Source of the DNA: Actinomycetota bacterium
GTDB taxonomy: Bacteria > Actinomycetota > Actinomycetes > Nanopelagicales > Nanopelagicaceae
Assembly (NCBI GenBank): GCA_947372165.1
Contig: CANBSP010000003.1
Coordinates: 95,230 to 138,406 of the forward strand
Direction of reading: 5' to 3'
DNA length: 43,177 nt
Shown here: one piece after another, positions 24,850 to 34,605 of the stretch
Layout: each line of letters starts with the position of its first letter
Numbering within the stretch: the first letter of the stretch is position 1
Translations under genes and position numbers: made by a program
The notes under the pieces: generated by a model
Seen by the model: the letters and a program-made list of their open reading frames with translations, nothing else
Told to the model about the DNA's origin: nothing
The model's database searches: none

Positions 24850-25935
24850 GTGAGCCTCTCAATCGGAATCGTCGGACTGCCCAATGTCGGAAAGTCGACC
24901 CTTTTTAATGCCCTGACAAAGAACAATGTCCTGGCTGCGAATTACCCCTTCGCAACGATTGAACCCAATGTCGGAGTTGTTGGAGTCCCAGACCCACGAC
25001 TTGCTGCGCTCGCCACAATCTTCGGATCTGAGAAGCTCCTCCCAGCCGCCGTCTCCTTCGTTGATATCGCCGGAATTGTTAAAGGCGCATCGGAAGGTGC
25101 GGGACTTGGTAATAAGTTCTTAGCCAATATTCGTGAGACCGATGCAATCTGTCAGGTTATCCGAGTCTTCACCGATGAAAATGTCACTCGCGAGGGTGAA
25201 CGCACTGCGAGCTTTGTTGATCCCGCATCCGATATCGAAGTGATCAATACCGAACTCGCGCTCGCTGATCTGCAAACAATTGAGAAAGCGCTGCCTCGGT
25301 TAGAGAAAGAGGCACGGATCCAGAAAGAGAAGGCTGCCGTTATCGAAGCAGTCAAAGAAGCCCAAAAAGTTTTGAATGAGGGAAAGTTACTCATTGGATC
25401 CAAGGTAGATCTTGCAGCGATCGCCGAGCTCCAACTCATGACGACCAAGCCTTTCCTCTATGTCTTCAATGTTGATGCTTCAGAGTTGAGTGATCAAGGT
25501 CTTCGCGCAAAGTTACAGGCACTCGTTGCACCCGCTGAAGCGATCTTCCTTGATGCAAAGACTGAGGCAGAACTGGCAGAGCTCGATGATGCCGATGCGC
25601 TCGAACTTTTGAAAGAGATCGGAATGGAGGAGCCCGGGCTTGCAACACTTGCCCGCGTTGGTTTCGAAACTCTCGGTCTTCAGACCTATCTCACAGCAGG
25701 ACCTAAAGAGGCCCGTGCGTGGACTATTCATAAAGGTGATACCGCACCAGTTGCGGCCGGTGTTATTCACACCGATTTCCAAAAAGGTTTCATCAAGGCT
25801 GAAATTGTGGCCTTTGATGATTTGATAGAAGCAGGTTCAATGACAGAGGCCCGTGCTCGCGGAAAAGTCCGCATAGAAGGTAAAGAGTATGTAATGGCCG
25901 ATGGTGATGTAGTGGAATTTAGGTTCAATGTCTAA
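24850..25935 (+). CDS. ychF: Ribosome-binding ATPase YchF (Obg-like)
   Basis: A 361-residue P-loop protein starting at GTG. It has [20 protein letters not shown] (G1), [14 protein letters not shown] and [20 protein letters not shown] (G3 with switch). The C-terminal TGS domain ends [20 protein letters not shown]. YchF prefers ATP over GTP and binds the ribosome; it is linked to stress responses. A TAGGCT hexamer lies 9 nt before the GTG, giving at most a few leader bases. Its stop overlaps the start of typA by 8 nt. Confidence 0.96.
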   Translation: MSLSIGIVGLPNVGKSTLFNALTKNNVLAANYPFATIEPNVGVVGVPDPRLAALATIFGSEKLLPAAVSFVDIAGIVKGASEGAGLGNKFLANIRETDAICQVIRVFTDENVTREGERTASFVDPASDIEVINTELALADLQTIEKALPRLEKEARIQKEKAAVIEAVKEAQKVLNEGKLLIGSKVDLAAIAELQLMTTKPFLYVFNVDASELSDQGLRAKLQALVAPAEAIFLDAKTEAELAELDDADALELLKEIGMEEPGLATLARVGFETLGLQTYLTAGPKEARAWTIHKGDTAPVAAGVIHTDFQKGFIKAEIVAFDDLIEAGSMTEARARGKVRIEGKEYVMADGDVVEFRFNV

Positions 25936-25963
25936 CACGTCTAACATGTCTAATATCTCTAAG
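25928..25963 (+). repeat. 9-bp tandem repeat, 4 imperfect copies, at the typA start
   Basis: Units ATGTCTAAC, ACGTCTAAC, ATGTCTAAT and ATCTCTAAG follow each other. The first and third contain in-frame start codons. Confidence 0.75.
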
Positions 25964-27868
25964 ATCAAATACGAGAAGAGCCCATTTATTACCGGCGAAC
26001 TCAAGAAGCGCGATGACCTACGAAATGTGGCGATTATCGCCCACGTGGATCATGGCAAGACGACCCTTGTCGATGCGATGCTCACTCAATCTGGTGCCTT
26101 CTCTGAACACCAGAAAGAGGGCGAGAACCGTGACCGCGTCATGGACTCAATGGACCTCGAGCGCGAAAAGGGAATTACCATTCTTGCCAAGAACACTTCG
26201 ATCCGTCGTGGTGGGCAGACTGTCAACATCATTGATACACCGGGCCACGCAGATTTCGGCGGCGAAGTAGAGCGCGGACTTGAGATGGTCGATGGTGTAA
26301 TCCTGCTCGTCGATGCATCCGAAGGACCACTTCCACAGACACGTTTCGTACTTCGTAAAGCGTTGAGCAAAAACTTGCCAGTGATCTTGGTGATCAACAA
26401 AGTTGATCGCCCCGACTCACGAATCCCAGAAGTGGTTGATGAGGCTTACGGTCTCTTCCTCGATCTCGATGCGACTGAAGAGCAGATTGAATTTCCGATC
26501 GTCTACGCATCAGCAAAGGCTGGACGTTCATCACTGAATCGCCCAGAAAATGGCGTCATGCCAGATCAGGAAAATCTCGATTCACTCTTCGAAGTTATCT
26601 TCAACACGATTCCTGCACCGGTCTATCACGAAGGCGCACCGCTTCAAGCGCACGTGACTAACCTTGATAGCTCACCGTACCTCGGTCGCTTAGCGCTCTG
26701 TCGTATTCGCGAAGGCGTCATCAAGAAGGGTGAAGCCGTTCTCTGGATGAAGACTGATGGAACGACCGAACGTGTAAAGATCTCTGAACTTTTGATTACC
26801 GATGGCCTTGAGCGAGTACCGGCACTTGAAGCTGGTCCTGGCGATATCGTCGCGATCGCTGGAATCGAGACCATTACGCTCGGTGAAACCCTTGCCGATC
26901 TTGAGCGCCCTCATGCCCTTCCACCGATCATTGTGGATGAGCCTTCGATCTCTATGACCATTGGTATCAATACATCTCCACTTGCAGGCCAAGAAGGAAA
27001 ACTCTTGACCGCCCGCCAGGTGAAGAACCGTCTCGATGCTGAGTTGATCGGTAACGTCTCACTTCGTGTCGTGAATACTGATCGTCCAGATACCTGGGAA
27101 GTCCAGGGCCGTGGCGAACTTCAACTCGCTGTCCTCGTTGAAATCATGCGTCGTGAAGGTTTCGAACTAACTGTTGGAAAGCCACAAGTAGTTGTGAAGA
27201 CAGTTGACGGCAAGTTGCAAGAGCCGATGGAACGTCTCACCATTGATATTCCTGATGAGTTCCTTGGGGTTGTTACACAGCTTATGGCGCTTCGTAAGGG
27301 TCGCATGGAGCAGATGGTCAACCATGGCACCGGCTGGATCCGCATGGATTACAAGGTTCCATCACGTGGCCTCATTGGTTTCCGTACCGAATTCCTCACC
27401 GAAACTCGTGGAACCGGTCTTCTCCATCACGTCTTTGATGGTTATGAGAACTGGCATGGCGAGATTCGTACCCGCGTGAGCGGCTCACTTGTCGCTGATC
27501 GTCGTGGCGTGATTACCGCCTATGCAGTCGGTGGAATTCAAGAGCGCGGAACGATCTTCCTCGAGGTCGGTACCGAGGTTTACGAAGGTATGGTCTGTGG
27601 CGAGAATTCACGTACCGAAGATATGGATGTCAATATTGTTCGAGAGAAGAAGCTCACCAATATGCGTTCATCAGGTGCCGATGATGCTGAAAAGATCATT
27701 CCACCACGTCTTCTCAATATGGAACAAGCCCTTGAATTCTGCCGCGAGGATGAGTGCGTAGAAGTTACGCCAAAGCATGTCCGCGTCCGCAAGGTGATCT
27801 TGGACCAGAATGAGCGTGGTCGTGCGACTTCTCGTAACAAGCGCACAAACCAGAACGTCGATAACTAA
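25928..27868 (+). CDS. typA: Translational GTPase TypA/BipA
   Basis: A 646-residue GTPase. The G1 motif is IIAHVDHGKTTLVDAML, followed by G2/switch DLEREKGITILAKNTSI, G3 IIDTPGHADFGGEVERGL and G4 VINKVDRPDSR. The later domains include KVPSRGLIGFRTEFLTETRG and GVITAYAVGGIQERGTIFLE, which are TypA-specific. It binds the ribosome and supports growth under stress and low temperature. The first 12 codons are a 9-bp tandem repeat ([12 protein letters not shown]) that carries two possible ATG starts, 25928 and 25946. The first overlaps the ychF stop. Confidence 0.95.
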   Translation: MSNTSNMSNISKIKYEKSPFITGELKKRDDLRNVAIIAHVDHGKTTLVDAMLTQSGAFSEHQKEGENRDRVMDSMDLEREKGITILAKNTSIRRGGQTVNIIDTPGHADFGGEVERGLEMVDGVILLVDASEGPLPQTRFVLRKALSKNLPVILVINKVDRPDSRIPEVVDEAYGLFLDLDATEEQIEFPIVYASAKAGRSSLNRPENGVMPDQENLDSLFEVIFNTIPAPVYHEGAPLQAHVTNLDSSPYLGRLALCRIREGVIKKGEAVLWMKTDGTTERVKISELLITDGLERVPALEAGPGDIVAIAGIETITLGETLADLERPHALPPIIVDEPSISMTIGINTSPLAGQEGKLLTARQVKNRLDAELIGNVSLRVVNTDRPDTWEVQGRGELQLAVLVEIMRREGFELTVGKPQVVVKTVDGKLQEPMERLTIDIPDEFLGVVTQLMALRKGRMEQMVNHGTGWIRMDYKVPSRGLIGFRTEFLTETRGTGLLHHVFDGYENWHGEIRTRVSGSLVADRRGVITAYAVGGIQERGTIFLEVGTEVYEGMVCGENSRTEDMDVNIVREKKLTNMRSSGADDAEKIIPPRLLNMEQALEFCREDECVEVTPKHVRVRKVILDQNERGRATSRNKRTNQNVDN

Positions 27869-27870
27869 TT

Positions 27871-27918
27871 CTGTTTTAAATCCTGTTTTAAATCCTGTTT
27901 TAAATCCTGGTTTAAATC
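27871..27918 (+). repeat. 12-bp tandem repeat, 4 copies, after typA
   Basis: The unit CTGTTTTAAATC is repeated three times exactly and once with one change (CTGGTTTAAATC). It begins 2 nt after the typA stop and is not translated in any plausible gene. Confidence 0.9.
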
Positions 27919-27946
27919 TAAGTCTGGGTTAAAAATAAGCCAATTG

Positions 27947-27988
27947 GGGCTGACATTCGTGCCGTAGCGGCCTGATGTCAGTCCCTTT
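27947..27988 (+). terminator. Long hairpin, probable typA terminator
   Basis: GGG-CTGACAT (27947-27956) pairs with ATGTCAG-T-CCC (27975-27985), with one bulged T. An inner GCCG-TAG-CGGC hairpin lies inside, and TTT follows. It separates typA from adnA and ends 4 nt before the adnA -10. The U-tract is short, so termination may be partial. Confidence 0.5.
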
Positions 27989-27992
27989 CGCT

Positions 27993-27998
27993 TAGATT
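27993..27998 (+). promoter_or_regulatory. -10 element, leaderless start of adnA
   Basis: TAGATT is followed by GGGGTC and the ATG at 28005. This supports the long N-terminus that carries the pentapeptide repeat. Confidence 0.55.
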
Positions 27999-28004
27999 GG
28001 GGTC

Positions 28005-31000
28005 ATGAGCGTACGAGGCGGCCAGGGCAGAACAGGCCAAGGCAGAACAGGCCAAGGCAGAACAGGCGAGGGGAGAAGAGCGGAGCGCGCGCTCCATCTT
28101 GTTCGTCAGCCACCTCGCGATCGCGCCCTTGAATTAAGCCCGACTCAAAGATCTATTCTCACCGCCACAGGTCGAGTCGCAATCATGGGTGGACCAGGCA
28201 GCGGAAAGACCACCACTCTTATTCAGACGGCGATCGAGCGAGTCCGATCCGGCCTTGATCCATCCTCACTTCTTATCCTCACCTATGGCCGTGAACGTGC
28301 ATCAGAGTTACGCGATGAGATCGCACTCGCTGCCGGGAGCACCTCCTTTGAAGCACTTGCAAGGACATTTCACTCTCTTGCATTCTCAATTCTTAATGAG
28401 AAGTTACGCCCCGAAGATCCTTCCTACATTCTGATCTCTGGCGCCGAACAAGATGCCTATATAAAAGATCTCCTTCAAAATGAAAGAGCAACGATTTCTT
28501 GGCACGAGGATCTGGATGAGGCACAGAAAAGTCGTGGCTTTATCCGAGAAGTCCGTGACCTCATCTCACGCGCGACCGAGTTGGGACTTACTCCTAAATC
28601 GCTCCAAGATCTTGGCCTGGTTTTAGGAGAGAAGTATTGGGATGGTGGCGCCAAGTTCTGGGCCTCCTACTTCAACTCGATGCAACTGCGAAATTTCACC
28701 GTGACAGATTCACCTATCCGCATCGATCCGTCATCCGTCATTGTCGAAGCGATCGATCGTTTGAAGAGTGACCCAGAACTTCTCGCCTCTTACCGAAATC
28801 GATTTAAGGCGACCTTCATCGATGAGTTCCAAGAGAGTGATCGCTCACAACGAGAACTTCTCGAACTTCTCGAGATTCCAGATCTCCTTCTCTTTGCCGA
28901 TTCGGATTCAGCCGTTGGAAGATTTCGTGGAGCAGATCCTGATGGCTTACGTGATTGGCTCGATCAATATACCGAGAGAGAGATCACGCTCTCCGAGATC
29001 TATCGTGGCACCCCAGAGATCACCGATCTAGGAATAGCGATCGCCGCTCGTTTTCGATCTCACAACCCTGCTAGAAAACGGGTCGTCGCACCAGCGGTGA
29101 GCCAAAAAGAGGCCCAATCAAGCACTTCTCGTGGAATTGATATCGGGAAGTTCGCTAGCCCATCGCAGGCGGCCCAGCACATTGCAAATCACCTCAGGCG
29201 TGCTCACCTTGAGGATGGTCTGCCTTGGTCGCAGATGGCAATTCTCGTTCGAACACCTGGTGATCAAGTGAGTGCGCTTGCGAGGGCATGCGCGATCAAT
29301 GGCGTCCCGTTGAGTATCGATTCTCAAGCTGCAGCCCTCGCCGAGAATCCAGCGGTACGACCAATTCTCGATATTGCAGAACTCATCATCAACCCCTCTC
29401 TGCTCACCACCGCTCATTGGCCGAAGATTGAAGAGCTACTCCTCACTGAATTTGGAGGAGCAGATTCCATTGGATTGCGTCAGATGCGTCTGGCGTTGAG
29501 TAAGGCGCGATCTGAGGGCGATCTTCGTTCAACGACTCAGATGATGCTCGATGCGATTATCGATCCGATTGGTGAGGTTGATGATTCACAGATCCTTCCG
29601 CTCGTTCGCCTCCGTGATGTGATCAGAGCTGGACGTAAAGTTCGAGGAGATCTCTCTGAATTGCTGTGGGCGATCTGGTCGAACGCGAAAAATTACGAAG
29701 GTCTGGCGATTCCAAATCTCTGGCGCGATCGAGCACTCGCGGGTGGAGTTCGAGGTGCCATGGCCGACCGAGATCTTGATTCAGTGATGCAGCTCTTCGA
29801 GGCGGCACGCAGATTCTCCGAGCGATCAGCACATGCCACACCACAACTCTTTATCGATCAATTGAGAGAAGAGCGCATCCTCAGTGATGCAATCTCCTCT
29901 CGGGCGCAACGAGAGAATGTCGTCACGCTAACAACGGTCCACTCTGCAAAAGGTTTGGAATGGGAGTTAGTTGCGATTGCCGGCCTTCAAGAAGGGAGCT
30001 GGCCGAACTTGGCTGAGCGTGGCTCACTCCTTGGATCCGAGAGGTTGGTGGAGGCCGTTCGAACTGGACTCACATCCAGAGATCAGATTGCAGCAAGTAC
30101 GAGCGCTGGATTGATCGAAGATGAGCGTCGTTTACTGCATGTAGCGATCACCCGTGCGAAGTCAGGGCTCGTTATAACCGCTTCGCAAGAGGAGGATTCC
30201 TACCCTTCTCGCTACTTTGAAGAGATCTACGAATACATTCACAAGATATCTTCCGATGAGGCGCCTCTCCTTGAAGCCGAGCGAGCAATTACTCAACAGG
30301 CGCTCGTAGCAACCTTACGTCGCGACCTACTCCTGGATTCAGAGAACGACTCATCGTCAATCGATCGTCGAAACTTCTCAGCATCGCTGCTTCAAACCTT
30401 GGCGCAAGCTGGCGTACGCAGCGCCGATCCTCGCCAATGGTTGGGTGTCCGCGAGATCAGCACCAATGCACCTCTCGTCCCTGCAGGTGAAGATATTTAT
30501 ATCTCACCAAGTAGCCTTCAGAATTTCGTTGATTGCGGATTGAAATGGTTCCTGGAGAAGAGTGGCGCGAAAGATGGCGACTCCACTGCTCAACTTCTTG
30601 GCGTAGCTATTCATGCCCTTGCCGCTCTCGTCATGAAAGATCCTAATCTCACCGCAGCCTCCGCGATTGAATCACTCACCAAAGCTTGGTCGATCGTCGA
30701 TCAGAATGTCGGTTGGTATAAGAGTTCACAACTGACGAGCGCCTCACAGATGCTCGAGCGATTCTTCCAATGGAATGAGAAGAATGATCGTGTGCTCTTG
30801 GCCGTTGAGAAAGATTTCTTCATCCGTGTGGGAAGAGCGGTCATCAAAGGCCAAGTCGATCGACTGGAGCAGAGCGCCGATGGCACCACGCTCCATATCG
30901 TCGACCTCAAGACAGGTAAGACATTTGCAACCCAGCAGGAGACAGAAGATCATCGACAATTAAAGGCCTACCAACTGGCCGTACTCCATGATGGCTTCTA

Positions 31001-31283
31001 TCTGCCAGAAGATCCAGAAGATCCAGAAGATAAAGAACGGATCACCGAGATTTCCGAGAGCGGCGGCGCCGAACTTCTCTTCCTTGCGAAGACGACGGAG
31101 AAGAATGAATCACAGCTACAGCTACCCATTATTCGATCTGAGGTCGAGGCAGATATCACTTCGATTGGCGAGGGCATGGCAGCAGCAACCTTTAGCGCGC
31201 GGGCAAATAAGCGTTGCAGGAGTTGCCCCGTAGCCTCTCTCTGCCCAATTCAAAGTGCGGGCAGGAGCATCCTTGATGAATAA
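28005..31283 (+). CDS. adnA: Helicase-nuclease subunit AdnA-like
   Basis: A 1092-residue fusion. A UvrD-type motor domain has Walker A GGPGSGKTT (62-70), Walker B FIDEFQESD (about 272), LTTVHSAKGLEWELVA and motif VI LLHVAITRAKSGL (about 711). A C-terminal RecB/AddB-like nuclease has IKGQVDRLE, VDLKTGK (about 964) and QLKAYQLAV. One cysteine at about 844 (FVDCGLKWF) and three in CRSCPVASLC (about 1070) fit the iron-sulfur clasp of AddB-type nucleases. It pairs with AdnB to resect double-strand breaks. The two genes overlap. Odd: an N-terminal basic tail with three GQGRT repeats and a PED repeat near residue 1001. The order adnA-adnB-nudC-uvrD2-whiB7 matches mycobacteria. Confidence 0.88.
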   Translation: MSVRGGQGRTGQGRTGQGRTGEGRRAERALHLVRQPPRDRALELSPTQRSILTATGRVAIMGGPGSGKTTTLIQTAIERVRSGLDPSSLLILTYGRERASELRDEIALAAGSTSFEALARTFHSLAFSILNEKLRPEDPSYILISGAEQDAYIKDLLQNERATISWHEDLDEAQKSRGFIREVRDLISRATELGLTPKSLQDLGLVLGEKYWDGGAKFWASYFNSMQLRNFTVTDSPIRIDPSSVIVEAIDRLKSDPELLASYRNRFKATFIDEFQESDRSQRELLELLEIPDLLLFADSDSAVGRFRGADPDGLRDWLDQYTEREITLSEIYRGTPEITDLGIAIAARFRSHNPARKRVVAPAVSQKEAQSSTSRGIDIGKFASPSQAAQHIANHLRRAHLEDGLPWSQMAILVRTPGDQVSALARACAINGVPLSIDSQAAALAENPAVRPILDIAELIINPSLLTTAHWPKIEELLLTEFGGADSIGLRQMRLALSKARSEGDLRSTTQMMLDAIIDPIGEVDDSQILPLVRLRDVIRAGRKVRGDLSELLWAIWSNAKNYEGLAIPNLWRDRALAGGVRGAMADRDLDSVMQLFEAARRFSERSAHATPQLFIDQLREERILSDAISSRAQRENVVTLTTVHSAKGLEWELVAIAGLQEGSWPNLAERGSLLGSERLVEAVRTGLTSRDQIAASTSAGLIEDERRLLHVAITRAKSGLVITASQEEDSYPSRYFEEIYEYIHKISSDEAPLLEAERAITQQALVATLRRDLLLDSENDSSSIDRRNFSASLLQTLAQAGVRSADPRQWLGVREISTNAPLVPAGEDIYISPSSLQNFVDCGLKWFLEKSGAKDGDSTAQLLGVAIHALAALVMKDPNLTAASAIESLTKAWSIVDQNVGWYKSSQLTSASQMLERFFQWNEKNDRVLLAVEKDFFIRVGRAVIKGQVDRLEQSADGTTLHIVDLKTGKTFATQQETEDHRQLKAYQLAVLHDGFYLPEDPEDPEDKERITEISESGGAELLFLAKTTEKNESQLQLPIIRSEVEADITSIGEGMAAATFSARANKRCRSCPVASLCPIQSAGRSILDE
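28020..28064 (+). repeat. 15-bp tandem repeat, 3 copies, in the adnA N-terminus
   Basis: The unit GGCCAAGGCAGAACA is repeated three times (first copy with one G for A) and begins a fourth. It encodes a basic, glycine-rich G-Q-G-R-T tail in front of the helicase domain. Confidence 0.85.
31005..31031 (+). repeat. 9-bp tandem repeat, 3 copies, inside adnA
   Basis: CCAGAAGAT is repeated three times exactly, encoding P-E-D three times in an acidic loop of the nuclease domain. Confidence 0.85.
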
Positions 31284-34200
31284 CGCCGAGATCATCGATG
31301 GCGTGATCCACCTGCGCCATGAGATCACACCACGAGCAATAGCCGAAGCGCTCGCAAGCGTGACCGGAACTCTCATCGCACCGACGCCCGAACAAGAGGC
31401 GATCATCGCATCCAAACATTGGGGACCTGCTGTTGTCATCGCGGGCGCAGGATCGGGCAAGACCGAGACGATGACACAACGGGTTCTCTGGCTCGTTGCT
31501 AACGGGGTAGTTACGCCAAATGAGATCCTCGGCCTCACCTTTACTCGAAAAGCTGCGGGCGAGTTGAGTGCACGAATTCGTAAACGTCTTCGTCAACTCC
31601 GTAAGGCAAATCTCTTGACCACTGACTCTTCTGAGCTGGCAATGGATATCACTGTCGATATCGCCACCTATCACGCTTACGCGGGTCGCGTCTTATCCCA
31701 ACACGGTATTCGCTTAGGAATTGATGCCGAGGTCGAACCATTAGGAGAGGCGGCATCCTGGCAACTCTTTAGTGAGATCGTTTCTCAATACCCATCGACG
31801 CTCTTCCCTCTGGATAAATCTCCGAACACCATTGTTGACGCCGTTATCTCACTCTCTTCGCAGATTGCCGAGCATGGCCAGAGCGTTGATCTCGTACGCG
31901 AAGCAACGCAGTCATTTTTAGATAAATGTGCGACCATTGACCCAACTAAGAGAAATAGTGATGTCGAAAAGGCGATCGCCATTGCACATGAACGACTCGC
32001 CATTCTTCCCATGGTCGCTGATGCCGATCAGAAGCGTAGAGATGAAGCCCTTCTCACCTTTGATGACCATATGAGCCTTGCGGCAACCTTGGTCTCCACC
32101 ATTGACGATGTGGCCCACTCTGAACGAGCAAAATACAAGGTGGTCCTCTTGGATGAATACCAAGATACCTCTGCCTCTCAGATTCGATTCCTCTCTGCAC
32201 TATTCCGAACCAAACCTGGAGATAGCTTTGCGATTACTGCCGTGGGGGACCCACAGCAAGCTATTTATGGCTGGCGTGGAGCCTCGGCCGATACCCTTCA
32301 ACGCTTCGCACGAGATTTCCTCATCGAAGCCGATCCATCACTCTGCCAACACTTCACCTTGCTTACCTCGTGGCGTAATGATCGTGTGATTCTCGATTTT
32401 GCCAATCACATCATTGATCAGATCTCTCTTCGTTCATCAGCATCGGGAAGAGAACGAAGCGTCGACCGCCTAGCGCTTAGCCCCAAAGCGGGGAGTGGCG
32501 AACTCGTCGCGGGTCGATATCTGACCGCACGGGATGAAGCCGTTGCGATTGCCGATCGATTCGAAAGATTGTGGAACGATCCAGAACGCTTGGCGCTTCC
32601 AGAAGAGAAGCGGTCATCTTTTGCTGTACTCATCCGATCCAAGTCTTATATACCCGAGATTGAAGCGGCTCTGATCGAGAAGAAACTGCCAGTCGATGTT
32701 GTAGGACTTGGCGGCTTGATCCATATTCCAGAAGTTGCAGAGATTATTGCGCTTCTGAGAGCACTGACATTCCCTGACGCAGGTACGGCGCTAGCCCGTC
32801 TCTTAATAGGCCCACGACTCTCACTTGGCCCCAAAGATCTGATGTCACTTGGTCGTTATGCCAGGTCCCTTACCGATATTTCACACCAAGGCAAATCCCG
32901 CAGGCTTGAAGAGATCCTTGAAAATGGCATCAGTGAATCGATTGAGAACGATGACTTTGCTATTGGTTCGATTATTGAAGCGCTCGATCAGATTGCCGAT
33001 GCACCGCGTGAGAATTTTTCAGCGATCGGATATTCGCGCCTGGTTGAATTCGCCTCAGAGTTAGCAAATCTTCGCCGCAACTTACATGGTTCGATCACCG
33101 ATATTCTGGTCGAGGCCGAGCGCTTCTTGCGTCTTGATACCGAGGTACTTGTCCGAAGCGGCTGGCAAGATGGAAGAAGACACCTTGACGCCTTTATCGA
33201 TGAGGCGGCACATTTCCAACGCAATGGCGGCACTCTCGCAACATTCCTGAGGTGGCTCGAGGTAACGGATGCCCGTGAAGGTGGCCTAAAACCAGCCTCT
33301 ATCACTGCTTCTAATAAGGCGATCCAGATTCTTACCATTCATACCGCCAAGGGCGGAGAGTGGGACCATATTGCGATTCCGGGTCTGGTGAAAGGCAATT
33401 TCCCAAGCGAAGGGAAGAAGAGTGATAGTTGGCTGAAGAGTTCTGGTTCTATTCCGCTCGATCTACGCGCCGATGCCGATCAATTTGGATTCAGCTATGA
33501 ATTTCCATCCACAAGTGATCAGCCTCAAGCTCTAGAGGTCGCAAACTCCCTCAAGAAATTTGATGGACTCTGGAAATCCCTTCGACAAGATGAGGAGTTC
33601 CGCCTCGCCTATGTTGCCTTCACTCGAGCCCGCCACTCGGCCATTGCAACTGCCTCGATCTATCGTGATGGTGCAAAGGAGAAGGGAATCTCAGAGATCT
33701 ACCATTGGGCAAGAGAGTATCTCCTTGTGACCAATGCAGATGCGATCCTCTGCGATGCTGTTGACGAAGATGGCGTGAACCCCGTGATTGCAGATCCACG
33801 TACCGCAGAGTGGCCCATCTTCTCCAAGCGCATGGCAGCGATTCAAGCAAGTGCAGAGTTCACTCTCGATAGCTCGCCACTTCTTCTTGATTCTGCTGAT
33901 CACGGCTTCGAGATGAATCCAGAAGTTGGTAAGAAGCTCAACGATGCACGAATGATTATTGAAGAGATCCGCAGGCGTCAAGACCAACAGATCATCTTCC
34001 TACCAGATCGGATCTCTGTCTCCGCTCTTCTCACGCTCAAGAGTGATCCGGCAGAACTCGCGCTTGCCATCCGTCGCCCAATGCCAAATCCAACCAATCC
34101 TTTTGCTAAGCGCGGTACGCAATTCCACGAGTGGCTCGAACGTCGTTTCCAACTCTCAACCCTCTTTGATGATGAGGCTTTTGATCCTGCACCTGTTGCA

Positions 34201-34584
34201 GATATTCCGCTGAAGGAGCTGCAAGAGAGATGGTTATCCTCGGAATGGGCCGACCGAACTCCAGTCGGGGTAGAGGTGGGCTTTGAAACTGTCCTCGATG
34301 GCATCGTCCTGAAAGGGCGGATTGACGCTATCTATAAGGGTTCAGATGGCCGTTTCGAAGTCATTGATTGGAAGACCGGCAAGGCAAAATCTGGTGAAGA
34401 GCTTGCCGATGCTGCGATTCAGTTGGCGGTCTATCGTCTCGCCTATGCAAAGCTCCACAACCTCCACCTCGAAGATGTGAGCGCTGCCTTCTTCTATGTC
34501 AATGAGAATCTCACCATTCGTCCGGCAGATATGCTCGGTGAGGCAGAGTTGATTAACCTTCTGCAGAAAGTTGACTTGCCTTAA
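31276..34584 (+). CDS. adnB: Helicase-nuclease subunit AdnB-like
   Basis: A protein of about 1102 residues from the ATG at 31276, which has AGGAG 9 nt before it; an earlier in-frame GTG at 31255 lacks this. The motor domain has Walker A VIAGAGSGKTETMTQRVL (about 56), Walker B LLDEYQDTSASQI (about 292), AVGDPQQAIYGWRGAS, ILTIHTAKGGEWDHIAIPGL (about 689) and YVAFTRARHS (about 781). The nuclease domain has FHEWLERRF, GRIDAIYKG, VIDWKTGKAK (about 1030) and IQLAVYRLAY, a complete PD-(D/E)xK set. With AdnA it forms the actinobacterial end-resection machine. It overlaps adnA by 8 nt. No iron-sulfur cysteines are present in its tail, unlike AdnA. Confidence 0.9.
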   Translation: MNNAEIIDGVIHLRHEITPRAIAEALASVTGTLIAPTPEQEAIIASKHWGPAVVIAGAGSGKTETMTQRVLWLVANGVVTPNEILGLTFTRKAAGELSARIRKRLRQLRKANLLTTDSSELAMDITVDIATYHAYAGRVLSQHGIRLGIDAEVEPLGEAASWQLFSEIVSQYPSTLFPLDKSPNTIVDAVISLSSQIAEHGQSVDLVREATQSFLDKCATIDPTKRNSDVEKAIAIAHERLAILPMVADADQKRRDEALLTFDDHMSLAATLVSTIDDVAHSERAKYKVVLLDEYQDTSASQIRFLSALFRTKPGDSFAITAVGDPQQAIYGWRGASADTLQRFARDFLIEADPSLCQHFTLLTSWRNDRVILDFANHIIDQISLRSSASGRERSVDRLALSPKAGSGELVAGRYLTARDEAVAIADRFERLWNDPERLALPEEKRSSFAVLIRSKSYIPEIEAALIEKKLPVDVVGLGGLIHIPEVAEIIALLRALTFPDAGTALARLLIGPRLSLGPKDLMSLGRYARSLTDISHQGKSRRLEEILENGISESIENDDFAIGSIIEALDQIADAPRENFSAIGYSRLVEFASELANLRRNLHGSITDILVEAERFLRLDTEVLVRSGWQDGRRHLDAFIDEAAHFQRNGGTLATFLRWLEVTDAREGGLKPASITASNKAIQILTIHTAKGGEWDHIAIPGLVKGNFPSEGKKSDSWLKSSGSIPLDLRADADQFGFSYEFPSTSDQPQALEVANSLKKFDGLWKSLRQDEEFRLAYVAFTRARHSAIATASIYRDGAKEKGISEIYHWAREYLLVTNADAILCDAVDEDGVNPVIADPRTAEWPIFSKRMAAIQASAEFTLDSSPLLLDSADHGFEMNPEVGKKLNDARMIIEEIRRRQDQQIIFLPDRISVSALLTLKSDPAELALAIRRPMPNPTNPFAKRGTQFHEWLERRFQLSTLFDDEAFDPAPVADIPLKELQERWLSSEWADRTPVGVEVGFETVLDGIVLKGRIDAIYKGSDGRFEVIDWKTGKAKSGEELADAAIQLAVYRLAYAKLHNLHLEDVSAAFFYVNENLTIRPADMLGEAELINLLQKVDLP

Positions 34585-34605
34585 CGTCTCATTCAAGAAT
34601 AAGAG

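Noticed and set aside
27871-27918. CRISPR-like array
   Set aside because: The 12-bp copies adjoin without spacers and no cas genes are present. The same holds for the other tandem repeats.
28005-34584. RecBCD or phage-type defence helicase pair
   Set aside because: Both genes carry a UvrD motor plus a RecB-type nuclease and sit in the conserved actinobacterial adnAB-nudC-uvrD2-whiB7 order, so this is housekeeping repair.
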